A DNA stretch of 64,000 bases from Vicia villosa (lineage: Eukaryota > Streptophyta > Magnoliopsida > Fabales > Fabaceae). Where the stretch lies: assembly GCF_029867415.1 (NCBI RefSeq), contig NW_026705236.1, forward strand, positions 434,001 through 498,000, read 5' to 3'. The first letter of the stretch is position 1. Each line of letters opens with the position of its first letter. Both the position numbers and the translations under genes were made by a program. A model generated the notes under the pieces. It searched no databases, was not told the origin of the DNA, and worked only from the letters and a program-made list of their open reading frames with translations. Below, piece by piece: positions 22,936-33,464 of this stretch.

Positions 22936-23374
22936 TCCTACGGGTTTGTTTGACGGATTTAAATTACAATCCTAGGAATGTTATTTTTTGAAATGTTAAT
23001 TCTATGAGTTTTATTCCCATCAATTTGTTTGGTAAATAATTAAGGTTCTAAGGAATATTTTTTAATTTTATTTTTTTAAAATTTTTAAATTTTTAAAAAT
23101 ATAAAATAATGTGTTGAAATAATATGAAAGTGGGTAGTTTGAGTTGGTTATTTTTTATTCCCATGGGAATATATAATTCCCACCCTTTGACATGAGAATA
23201 AAACCCTTTGACATGAGCATAAATAGTTAAAACTTTATTAATAACTTATATTTCTGGGTATTATTTATTTCAAGGTATTTTTTTACTTTCCCATCTATCA
23301 AACAAAGGAATAATTTTTTCCAACTTCACATTCCAGGAGTCTTTTTTCTAGCACCGAAACAAACACACCCTACA
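22936..23374. mobile_element. MITE-like repeat with GTTTGTTT ends
   Basis: The ends read TACGGGTTTGTTTGACGG on the left and the complement of GGGTGTGTTTGTTTCGGTGC on the right, an imperfect inverted repeat. The body is AT-rich and non-coding (TTCCCATGGGAAT-like blocks around 23158). A target duplication was not resolved. Confidence 0.35.
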
Positions 23375-23503
23375 AAATTATATGGAAGTTTTTTCTGGAA
23401 AAAAAAATTCAAATAACGAGGTATTTTTAAAAAAAATTACAAAAAAAACCACTTTTTTAAAAAAATTACCTGGGTAACCAAGTTTTGGGGAGCCCTACAC
23501 ATA

Positions 23504-23634
23504 GGCGCCATTCCCCATGGCGCATAGGAAGAAATATTTGTGTGTTTGCGCCACCCCATGTGGCGCCTTAGTGCAACCCAAATTAGGGTTTGTATGGTGG
23601 TGGCGCCTATGTACATATTTTGTACATAGGAGCC
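23504..23634 (+). other. Cluster of three GCGCC hairpins
   Basis: Three inverted repeats lie in a row. GCGCCAT/ATGGCGC (23505-23523) has a 5-nt loop. GCGCCAC/GTGGCGC (23548-23566) also has a 5-nt loop. GGCGCCTATGTACA pairs with TGTACATAGGAGCC (23602-23634) with one mismatch and a 5-nt loop. The cluster precedes the small ORF at 23755 and lies at the outer edge of the MULE remnant. Confidence 0.55.
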
Positions 23635-23754
23635 ATATGGGGTGGCTCTTATGTGTTAGGATATTTTCTAAAACTATACCCCTAATTCTCCTTCATTTTT
23701 CACACCTTTTTTTTTTTTTACTGTTTTCTAACATTCTCTCTCATTTTTCTCGTC

Positions 23755-24057
23755 ATGGCAGATTTGTCGAATTTTAAGAGAGATGGTCATGTGTTTTACT
23801 CATCGGTGAAACCTTTGATGAAAATAAAATTTTGGAACATTCATTTTATGGACCATCTGAAGAGGTCGTTGTTGTGTTGGTTAGACGGAGAGTACGAGGC
23901 TGGTGAAGAAATCAGACGAATCCAGAGGCAGAGAACGAGGACGTCAATCTTCACGGGAAAAACCGAACGTTGGTGGATTGAAGTTAAGAACGACGCCGAT
24001 GTCATGATCATGATGCATGACACAGATGACATCGTCTTTATGGTTGTGATATCGTGA
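23755..24057 (+). CDS. Hypothetical 100-residue ORF next to MULE transposase
   Basis: The 100-residue frame reads MADLSNFKRDGHVFYSSVKP, with a basic middle (RRIQRQRTRTSIFTGKTERW) and an acidic/Met-rich end. I do not recognise a domain. It faces the minus-strand MULE transposase remnant, whose zinc knuckle lies immediately to the right (24180-24383). It may be an accessory ORF of the same transposon or a degenerate fragment. Expression and function are unknown. Confidence 0.4.
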   Translation: MADLSNFKRDGHVFYSSVKPLMKIKFWNIHFMDHLKRSLLCWLDGEYEAGEEIRRIQRQRTRTSIFTGKTERWWIEVKNDADVMIMMHDTDDIVFMVVIS

Positions 24058-24179
24058 AATTGTAGTTGTTTTAATGTTGTTAATTTTTGTTAGTGTTTGT
24101 TGTTAAGTGTTGTTTGTGTTGTTGTTGTTTATGCTATGTTTGTGTTCTTGTTGTTTAATCTTTGTTTGTGTCTGGTAAG

Positions 24180-24383
24180 TTGTAATACCAATATGTTTCA
24201 CGAATAAAGAAAGTCTAGTAGATTTCATAAAAGATAGTAGAAATACATGACATATAATTATTGGTTGGTGAAGGTTGATCCACGATTAGGATAAGCATTT
24301 TTATTGTGCCCGACTTGATGACAAATGCTACACTTTCTTACCATTTTTTCATGATCATCCATCTTGGTTCTGATGCACGTGTT
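24180..24383 (-). pseudogene. MULE transposase C-terminus (zinc knuckle), separated by a copia insertion
   Basis: The minus strand reads KMVRKCSICHQVGHNKN followed by AYPNRG, the CCHC knuckle seen at the C-terminus of plant Mutator-like transposases, with the last Cys replaced by Tyr. Its upstream part lies at 31710-32830, on the other side of the 7.3-kb copia element. The two halves were one gene before that insertion. Confidence 0.65.
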
Positions 24384-24388
24384 GTTGG

Positions 24389-25581
24389 TGTTAGTGCTTT
24401 TGAGGATTGGCTTTATGTTTGGTAAAACTAATTTAGCAGCAATAGGTTAAATAGAATTATAACTTGTAAGAGAAAGCAAGTTGAAGTTCTATTTAATGGA
24501 TAAACATGTTGTGTTGAAATGTTTCAACATCTGGAACAACATGTCGAAGAAGATGTCGTGACATCGTAAATGACATCGTGTTTGAGCTGACAGTTTGGAT
24601 TCTGTTATAACAGAAACAGAATATTCCTAAAACATTGGATCCTATGAGGAGCTATATCTAAGGAGAACATTTAGGAAACCAAATGTGGAAAGTTTTTATA
24701 GGAGAATATGTTGCAAAAGTGTAACAACTCGTTGTTGTTACTTGGAGCATATTTTATGGAGATATTTGTGGAGAATATCTTGGAGCTTATATTGTGGAGA
24801 AATTTTAGCAACAGTTTGTTATGTCAGTTTGTTACGATTTAAAGGTCAAAAGAATCAAGTCAAAATATTGAAGATTGTGTAGTTTCTAATTGTGGAGACA
24901 ATTTAGGAAACTTATGATTAAAGACCTTTCTTTTAGCAGAAGATTTCTGCTGATTTGTAACAACAAATAAAGCTGTGATTGAAGGCCCAAGTCCAGTTAG
25001 GAATAGGTTATAAATAAAATCTTTGTAACCTAAGTTTAGTATCAGCCGTAATTTTAATAATGTAGTTTTTAAGGGCTGAGTCTGTAAGGTAAACCTCCCG
25101 GTCTGTGGGAAGGTTACCATTGTGATCCTCGAAGCCTGTAGGCAAAAGGAGTTTTGTTCTTGGAGGAAGCTTTGAAGCAACTTCAAGCTGTATTTATTTG
25201 AGTGCTTAGAATGTTGGAAATTAGGCCGTCGATGCAGTGGCTGAGGTGTTAACTGCTAGACATCATTGCTATGATTGGGAGTGGAATGGAGATATTCCAT
25301 ATTTAGGGAGAACCTAGGTAGAGGGGTCATTGGGTAGTGATTAAGTGAGGAGTTGTAAACTGGGAGTTTAGCTCTGAATTGATACTACTAATAGTGGACT
25401 TCATCCTTGGCTTGGGATGCCCCCAGAGTAGGTAGTTTAAACCGAACTGGGTGAACAATTTTGTTGTGTTCTTTAATTTTCTGCACTGTTTTATTTTACC
25501 TACCTTGTCTCTTTTATAATGTCAGATCAGATGTCACGACATCCATATATGACATCTGAGTTTTGTCTTACCAGAATTTCA
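24389..25581 (+). repeat. 5' LTR of copia-type element
   Basis: 1193 bp from TGTTAGTGC to AATTTCA, followed after one base by the primer site. It contains several GATGTC(N2)GACATC inverted motifs, for example 24551-24564 and 25528-25541. Confidence 0.9.
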
Positions 25582-25718
25582 ATTGGTATCAGAGCAGACA
25601 TCCTGTCTGTTTCTGGATGAGATCCATGGGGGATACTTTCTGGTTGTGTACAAGGTAGAATATTGTTTGAACAAGGAGTGTTCATATTGTATGGTCCCTT
25701 GAAGTGGAGGATGGACCT

Positions 25719-27233
25719 TGATCGGTCACCAATTTCACTTATACTCCACTAATTATTTGGTAAAAATCGGTCATTTCGGTAACACTGTGAATTGTTTGTT
25801 CTTTGTTTTGAGTAGTTCCTTCATGTTTTGTTAATTTAATTGCTAGTGGTAATTTTTAGTAGAATAGTTACTTTTGATCACTTTGTTGGTACTTTTTGGT
25901 TATTTCAGGTGTAAGGAAGAATCGCCGAAAAAATGGGACGAGAACAGAAGAAAACAAAGCCGAAAATGCAAAGAAAGAAGCTGACACGGGCGCCAGTGTC
26001 GTGGGACACGGCCGTGTCAGCTGAAAAAGGGAAAAAGAGTGTTGTTGGGAGAAGGTAGAGGCTGACACGGGCGCCAGTGTCATGGGACACGGCCGTGTCA
26101 GCTGATACATGGAAAAAGAGGATTTTTGAAGAGAAAACAGAGGCTGACATGGGCGCCAGTGTCATGGGACACGGCCGTGTCAGCTGATACATGGAAAAAG
26201 AGGATTTTTGAAGAGAAAACAGAGGCTGACATGGGCGCCAGTGTCGTGGGACACGGCCGTGTCAGCTGATGCGGCCAGAATTTGTTTTTTTAGCTGTTTC
26301 ATTATTTCAAGTCTCATTAAGGGCGTTCTAGACTTTTTTACATGAATGGAATGTAACCTAACACTACTTAGACCTAGTTTGAGAGTTTTGTAGGGATCAT
26401 CTTGGATCATATTGAAGAATTTTACAGTGAAGAAGAGAAGCTAACAAGGTTTTCGGAGAACGGAGATTTTCAACGGCAATCGCAATTGAAGATCAAAGCC
26501 TTCCCTAATTTTTGTAATGTCTATCATCTTTATTTTTAATTCTTCAAATATTTCTATGAGTAGCTAAACCCCCCATTGCTAGGGGGGTGTCCCTAAATTG
26601 CCCTTGTTATGAACCGTATTTTCATTAATTTATGTTATTGAAGTTTTATGAGTTTATTTTTATTGTGCAAAAATCTTAATGCCTTTTCTATCGGACAAAT
26701 AGTTTTCGGATTCACGGTTGAGACTTAGGTCGGACAAACCAACTCAACGCAATTTGCACAATAATACTTCGGTGAAATTGCTTAGGAATGAGGATTTAAC
26801 CGTAGTAACCGTTCAATTCTTCATAATTATTATTATAGCGCTTGTTGTTATCTTTAATAGCTAAGGAATTAGGATTAGAGATAAACACCAAAGGTTTTCC
26901 GTTAAGGAATTAAGGAAAAGAGCTCTTGAGATTCGGTAGTAGCTCATTATAACTATATTTCATAAATTGGAGAATCAAGTTCATTGCGAGACAATTTAAA
27001 CACCTACCCTAGCATGCTCTCTCATATTGTCAAGAACCGTTATTTTATTGTTGCTTTAATTTGTTATAATTTATATAATTTCTCTACACACCAACAAATC
27101 CCATGATATTTTGTTCAATTGAATAATTGTAAAACTTGTATTTCCTACGCAGTCCACGAGTTCGATACTGGGTATAAACCTCTATTTAAAACTACATCGG
27201 TGAAAAATAGTACATTTGCTAATTTTCCGACCA
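25719..27233. mobile_element. Gypsy-type solo LTR, 1515 bp, TSD GACCT
   Basis: It starts TGATCGGTCACC and ends TTTTCCGACCA, flanked by GACCT (25714-25718 and 27234-27238) inside the copia element. Contents include four 82-bp repeats with GACACGGCCGTGTC palindromes, CTAAACCCCCC...GGGGGGTGTCC, and a terminal GAGTTCGATACTGGG block often seen in Athila-like legume LTRs. Size and ends suggest the Athila/Cyclops group; that assignment is inference. Confidence 0.82.
25978..26275. repeat. Four 81-82-bp tandem repeats with paired GACAC...GTGTC palindromes
   Basis: Each unit holds GACACGGGCGCCAGTGTC (near-palindrome) followed 22 bp later by the perfect palindrome GACACGGCCGTGTC. First-motif starts are 25983, 26064, 26146 and 26228; second-motif starts are 26005, 26086, 26168 and 26250. 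The units differ by few changes (ACGGG/ATGGG, TCGTGG/TCATGG). Confidence 0.88.
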
Positions 27234-30200
27234 GACCTATTTATGGAAGACTAGACCAACCTGACCATAGTCGTTGTACCTTCTTGATGAAAGAAGATAA
27301 TGATGCTTGGACAAGAAGATTAAATTCAGAAACTTCATGCAGGAGTGAGGATTTTGGATTGCATTGTTCAATCATTATACACAGAGAAGAATATTATCAA
27401 AAGCTTCATGCGGGAGTGAAGACTCCGATAAGGTAACCTCTAAAATTAAGGTTTATGATCAGGATTTAATGTTTGGAGTAGGGTCTAGAATGTTTCTTGA
27501 TGGAGAAGCAAGCATTTTGTAGGGTTGATTTACTTTCAATCCGTGGATTTCATGCTTACAATTAAATTGTGGAGTAAGCAGTGTGTGAGTTCTGTTGAAG
27601 TATAATTATTTTCCGCTGCATAGCCTCTGGTGCAACCCCTATTGTAAAAGAAAGATTCTAGGGTTATTTATATTCAACAAAATGTATGGAAGAACCTTAC
27701 AGCTATAACTAAAGTGTCAAAGATACTTGAGTAATCTCTCAAGTCCACTCATAATGGCATGGTTTATTAGAGTTGATGAATGTCAACTGATCAATGATAT
27801 TCATAATCATCTGCAAGTGTGAACCTTGAAGAGTTTCAAGGCTGAAGTGTTCCTAGAAGGAGGAACGAATGTCCTACTAGATGTTGGGACATGAGTACTG
27901 GTATGCAGCTACCAGTTGAAGAACAGATGTTCTGGTGCTAAACTAATCCAGTGCGAGTACATTGGTTTGGAACCTACTCCTGATCTGGAAGAGGAGACAT
28001 CTGATTATAAGTTGATCAGGACACGATCAACATGTACTTCTACTCCAAATCTTAATTTATGGGAGTTTAAAAGAAAAATCTCAGTGCTAAAGAAGACTCA
28101 TGAAGGTATTTCTCTCTGATCCTTTATGTTTAAATCAAGATGAGCTTATATCTGGTATCCTCTTCTGATCAAAGGAACCAGATATGTGGATTGTCATTCA
28201 TAACCATAGAGCAGTTGTTAGAGTTGAATATTGTGTCTCAACCACAGTGAAATATGGTCACGAATGTTGACTGCCCTTGTTGTTATCCAGAAAGGGTAGT
28301 GTTATGTAGAATCAAGGAAGTCAGATGGCTCAGAAGAATCTGACTAATTCAGTGTTATACCATAACTGAGTCTTTTCCAGAAACCTAAATGAGGGAATCT
28401 CTTCTATAGGTATAGACTATGGTATCCATCATCTCAAAATCAGAATGAAAGTCTGAACAAAATCTTATTGAGATGTTGGCTATTATATTCCTTGATATGT
28501 CTGGATGTTGCTGATAATTACACTCTATTGTTTCCACCTCAAGTGATATGAATTAGATGTTAGAGATGTTAACCAAGAACGATGAAGGATGATGTCATAT
28601 TAAATGTTACAACATCATCTCAAGATCTTCAGTTATTTGAAAATATTTTATTGCCAAAAGGAAAGTATTTAAGTGTGAAGAGGTAATCAGCCAGAATGAT
28701 CTAGTGTGAGTAGTCAATTCTAACTGACTAACTAATAGGTACTTTGATGGGAGACTTAGTACTTATTAGATGTGCAGCCTGGATGCAAGATTCTTATACT
28801 CTGTCGGGAGCTGAGTATTTGTATGAAGAATTCATGGACTAGTGTGAACTAAATATTAATGTTCACCGTTATCTTCACAAGTTTAGGAAGTGTGACAATG
28901 GTATCTGGTGAAGCATACTGTTACTGTTGAATATCTTGATGGGAGCTGGATATTTGCAATAATTGTATGAAGAAAAGAAGTATGTGATAAAGAAAAAGCT
29001 CTACTTGAAAATATATCATCACTACTGTTGAAGACACCAGAGAGATAAGGTTCATACTTATCTGCTGAAGATTGATTTATGGTTATACAATCATAGTTTC
29101 TTCTACTTCATGTTGTAGAGTATGGCAATCTGAATCTTCTGTAGCAAGCAAACTGAAGATTCTAAACTTGGAAACTGTGGCAAATTCCAAATGAAGGATG
29201 CTTCAAGGACGAACATCAAAGATGTCCTAAATTTGTAAGAGAGTATGAAGATCAGCAAGGACAATGTTATTCTGCTTCTAATCAAATGGAAAGTCTCTCA
29301 AAGGCTAATGTTTAAGCCAGAAGAACAATGTCATACAAGATGTCAGAACATAACTCAAGTCATGTTTATTCTCAAAGACCAGCAAAGAATATTCTTTGCA
29401 TTATCATCTGAAGACATGGATTGATGGTGTGTATCACTTGTTCTGACCTAGTGCATGATTCAACCTATGCACAAGTCCACCTGATGCAGTTCCTCTTCAA
29501 ATAACATCTCTTGATCGAGACTTTAGTTAAAGTCCAGGTATGTTGTTTAAATTGCTTAGGTTTATAGAGTTTTTTCATTTTTTTTAGTCTTGTTTGAGTC
29601 CCTCATGTTCTTCTTTCAGATATGGGTAACTTTAGAGTCTATATAGGTTATGTTTGTCAACTTGTGACAAACATAGGGAATAAGGGTAGTGTTCAGACAT
29701 TGTTAAGTCTGAGGTCATTCTTTGCAGTTGTTTTGTAAAGATATTTTCTTCAATTTTAGAGTCCTGTTTCGAGTCATGAACACAAATTGTTTCTTGTGTT
29801 CTAAGTCATTCTATAGAGGTCTGTTGTCTCTATGGATAGTCTAAGTTATTGAATCATTCTAAAGTCATGAATACTGTCTGTCTTGTGTTCTGAATTATCC
29901 AATATAAAGGTCTGGTTCTCTATGTCTGTAAATGGATAATCCCAGTGTTTAAATTTCCGTTAGTGAGTATCCTCTTATGCTCTAAAAGAGGATGTTGTGT
30001 CAATATGTGTCGTATCATAGTTCTCAGTTTGAGGGGGAGCATTTAGTATTTTCTTCCTCATGTGCATCATGGCCTCAATTTTCTCCTTCTCTATGAAGAT
30101 GATATCTGTGATGTTATGTTTCCTATTCTATAGTGAGTTCTCCTTCAACTAAGCATTTGTCTTATTATGGCTAAAAAGGGGGAGAAGTGGTTATGTTATG

Positions 30201-30502
30201 TTATCTTTGAAGAGCAACTTTTAAGGGGGAGAAACTTTGTGTGATCTGTGAGATCCTTAAAAGAGAGAGAGAGAGAGAGAGAGAACATTGGAGTTGGACC
30301 TGCCAAAAAGATGTCCTAGTATGATGTTTCCACATCATAAAAGACGACTGAAGATTGTCACTTGTAAAGTTTGAAATATCATAAACAGTGACTACTGAAG
30401 ACTTCTAAATTGTTGCTACTGAATTGTAATGTATAAACCCTTGTCTTTTTTATGCTTCTGTAATACAAAGGTTATGTAAATTAGTTTTAGCCAAAATAAG
30501 CC
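27234..30502 (+). other. Interior of copia-type element, no recognisable domains
   Basis: Stop-rich sequence between the solo LTR and the polypurine tract. The last kilobase has T-rich and AAGGGGGAGAA-type blocks like the 3' non-coding region of SIRE/Maximus elements. I cannot support any protein call here. Confidence 0.5.
30262..30284. repeat. (AG)n microsatellite
   Basis: A run of about 11 AG units inside the 3' non-coding part of the copia element. Confidence 0.9.
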
Positions 30503-30514
30503 AAAGGGGGAGAT

Positions 30515-31704
30515 TGTTAGTGCTTTTGAGGATTGACTTTATGTTTGGTAAGACTAATTTAGCAGCAATAGGTTAAATAGAATTATAACTTGTAAGAGAA
30601 AGCAGGTTGAAGTTCTATTTAATGGATAAACATGTTGTGTTAAATGTTTCAACATCTGGAACAACATGTCGAAGAAGATGTCGTGACATCGTAAATGACA
30701 TCGTGTTTGAGCTGACAGTTTGGATTCTGTTATAACAGAAACAATATTCCTAAAACATTGGATCCTATGAGGAGCTATATCTAAGGAGAACATTTAGGAA
30801 ACTAAATGAGGAAAGATTTTATAGGAAAATCTATTGCAAAAGTGTAACAACTCATTGTTGTTACTTGGAGCATATTTTTTGGAGATATTTGTGGAGAATA
30901 TCTTGGAGCTTATATTGTGGAGTAATTTTAGCAACAGTTTGTTATGTTAGTTTGTTACGATTTAAAGGTCAAAAGAATCAAGTCAGAATATTGAAGATTG
31001 TGTAGTTTTTAATTGTGGAGACAATTTAGGAAACTTATGATTAAAGACCTTTCTTTTAGCAGAAGATTTCTGCTGATTTGTAACAGCAAATAAAGTTGTG
31101 ATTGAAGGCCCAAGCCCAGTTGGGAAAATGTTATAAATAGAAGCTTTGTAACCTAAGTTTAGTACCAGCCGTAATTTTAATAATGTAGTTTTTAAGGGCT
31201 GTGTCTGTAAGGTAAACCTCCCGGTCTGTGGGAAGGTTACCATTGTGATCCTCGAAGCCTGTAGGCAAGAGGAGTTTTGTTCTTGAAGGAAGCTTTGAAG
31301 CAACTTCAAGCTGTATTTATTTGAGTGCTTAGAATGTTGGAAATTAGGTCGTCGATGCAGTGGCTGAGGTGTTAACTGCTAGACATCATTGCTATGATTG
31401 GGAGTGGAATGAAGATATTCCATATTTAGGGAGAACCTAGGTAGAGGGGTCATTGGGTAGTGATTAAGTGAGGAGTTGTAAACTAGTAGTTTAGCTCTGA
31501 ATTGATACTTCTAATAGTGGACTTCATCCCTGGCTTGGTATGCCCCCAGAGTAGGTAATTTAAACCGAACAGGGTGAACAATTTTGTTGTGTTCTTTAAT
31601 TTTCTGCACTGTTTTATTTTGCCTACCTTGTCTGTTTTATAATGTCAGATCAGATGTCACGACATCCATATATGACATCTGAGTTCTGTCTTACCAAAAT
31701 TCCA
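30515..31704 (+). repeat. 3' LTR of copia-type element
   Basis: 1190 bp, a direct repeat of 24389-25581. It follows the purine tract and is bounded on the right by GTTGG. Confidence 0.9.
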
Positions 31705-31709
31705 GTTGG

Positions 31710-32830
31710 GTCGACCCTTTTTCTTTCGTCGCATGTTAACATTATGTCATACTACCTCCCCATCGTACGCATGCCAGTAATCCTTCTTTTCCATCACTGG
31801 AAATGCATTGTTGTATACTCCGAGCAAGGTGTCGTCTTGTAAATGGGAGCTAAGAGTGCTAAGACATCTCGGTGCGCATATGAACATGCTGCTATGACAT
31901 GTTACAGCTTTCCAGCAGAACCATGTACTCTTGTCTCGGGAGGCCTTCAATATGGTCAATTGTTTCTTTGACACTGAAGGTGCAGTTGAATCGGTCGAAA
32001 GTTGTAACATGATGGCTGTTGGCTTTGGCAGAGTGTTCTTTTATAAATTTCATGCAACTTTTGCTGAACAGTTGTCCCGAATTCTGAAACTGCACTCCAC
32101 CGTTCACCTCTTCTCGCAAAAAGGGAATTCATCCTAAAGTAGGTTGATCTCACCAAGGCAGTAATTGAAAGATGTTTGATGCCCTTGAAAACACCGTTCA
32201 TTGACTCCACAAAATTTGTAGTCATGTGCTCCCATCGCTGGCCGTTGTTGATGCCCTAGTCCATTTCTCTCTGTCTAGACTATCGATCCACCTACCTGCA
32301 TCCAGATTTGACAGTATGATTTCACGTCGATAATGTTGGAATGTTAGTTGAGATAATGCATACCCATCATTGACAAGAGTCTTCCGAAGAACCCTATCTT
32401 TGATCTCCCGCATGAAATTTTGCGTAATATGTCGAATACAGTATACATGCGTTGAAGGTGGATTGTGCCAACCGTTTGCTGGATTGTTGTACACACTCTC
32501 GAAGGAAGCATGCCTATCTGAAATCAAACAGAGCCCTGGTTAGGGAGCAATGTATGTTCGGAGATTTCTGAGAAAGAAACTCCAACACCCAGCAGTTTCA
32601 CCTTCCACAAGAGCAAACGCAACTGGAAAAATATTATTGTTTCCATTTTGTGCAACAACCATCAACAAAGTCCCCTTGTATTTACCGTACAACAAAGTGC
32701 CATCTATTTGAATAATTGGTTTGCAATACGCAAATCCTTGAATGCAAGGTCGGAAAGCCCAGAAAAGTCTGTGGAATATCCCATCTTCGGACATGTTATC
32801 AAAATTTTGAACAACACCATCGATCCAAAT
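31710..32830 (-). pseudogene. Mutator-like (MULE) transposase, broken
   Basis: Minus-strand pieces in order match a MURA-type transposase. 32794-32540 has PIIQIDGTLLYGKYKGTLL, AQNGNNNIFPVAFA and VEGETAGCWSFFLRNL, the catalytic core around the first Asp. 32527-32222 has ISDRHASF (second acidic residue), then VYCIRHITQNFMREI. 32225-31956 has TNFVESMNGVFK and then SLFARRGERW. The 31747-32010 stretch resembles the SWIM finger region. A TAA near 32540 and several frame changes break it. The C-terminal zinc knuckle continues at 24383-24180 beyond the copia insertion. It would have catalysed cut-and-paste transposition; it is inactive now. Confidence 0.8.
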
Positions 32831-32847
32831 TTCATACTTTCATTATT

Positions 32848-33340
32848 AAAGTGACGGAGGCCTGAAACCCACACGTTCCATCTTCCAACAAGTGAGTATA
32901 CAATAACTTTGGAGGATGTCTACATGTTGCTTGGTCTTACCATTAATGGAAGGATCGTCGCTGCCATGTTCTCCGGTTCCCCGTTTCCCCATTCCTAATG
33001 TATCCAATTGAAGAATATGTAAATTGGTATAGATCGATCACAACCCCTGAAATGTATGTGTCTGACCCATTCTACTTGTACGCCCCCCGTCAATAGCAAT
33101 ACAATAAATAAAGCCAACAAAGTCAACAATGCCAACAACGTCAGCCAAGCCAATCGAGCCAATATAGCTTGTACAAAACTCAGTTCCAACTCCATCAGAT
33201 CTCCGAATACCAAAGCCAATACCCATAGCATGCAAAGTATCAAACTCTCTACCAACAACAACCCTACCAACAACAATCATATGGCTTCACCCAACAACGC
33301 AACGAGGCGGCCCCCTCCACATCCCATCTTAGCCCCGACT
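32848..33340 (+). pseudogene. Plant mobile domain (PMD/MAIN-like) fragment with Asn/Pro-rich tail
   Basis: The plus strand reads RRPETHTFHLPTSEYTIT then LEDVYMLLGLTINGR, the signature start of the plant mobile domain found in MAIN/MAIL proteins and in TE proteins. A second piece, YPIEEYVNWYRSITTPEMYV, continues to DPFYLYAPRQ (33001-33096). A low-complexity Asn/Ala/Pro segment follows to 33340. Stops separate the pieces and most of the domain is absent. It lies head-to-head with the MULE transposase, which fits PMD-carrying Mutator-like elements. Confidence 0.65.
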
Positions 33341-33464
33341 TAAGCCCAGATGAAGAATACGACCCAAACCACCCAATAATCACACAGGAAGACCTTTATC
33401 GTAGCTCCTAACAATAACAATATGGCTACACCCAACCCCAACCAACAATTCCTTTTTACCAAGG

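Larger units (their letters stand above)
24389..31704 (+). mobile_element. Complete Ty1/copia-type element without recognisable pol (LARD-like), TSD GTTGG
   Basis: LTRs are 24389-25581 and 30515-31704 (TGTTAGTGCTTTTGAGG...), with about 3 percent difference by eye. The duplication GTTGG flanks them (24384-24388 and 31705-31709). The primer site TTGGTATCAGAGC (25583-25595) matches initiator-Met tRNA, and the polypurine tract AAAGGGGGAGAT (30503-30514) is of the SIRE/Maximus kind. The roughly 4.9-kb interior holds a gypsy solo LTR. Apart from that I see only stop-rich sequence, with no gag, RT or integrase motif. Either it is a non-autonomous derivative, or the coding region decayed before this copy moved. 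Confidence 0.88.
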
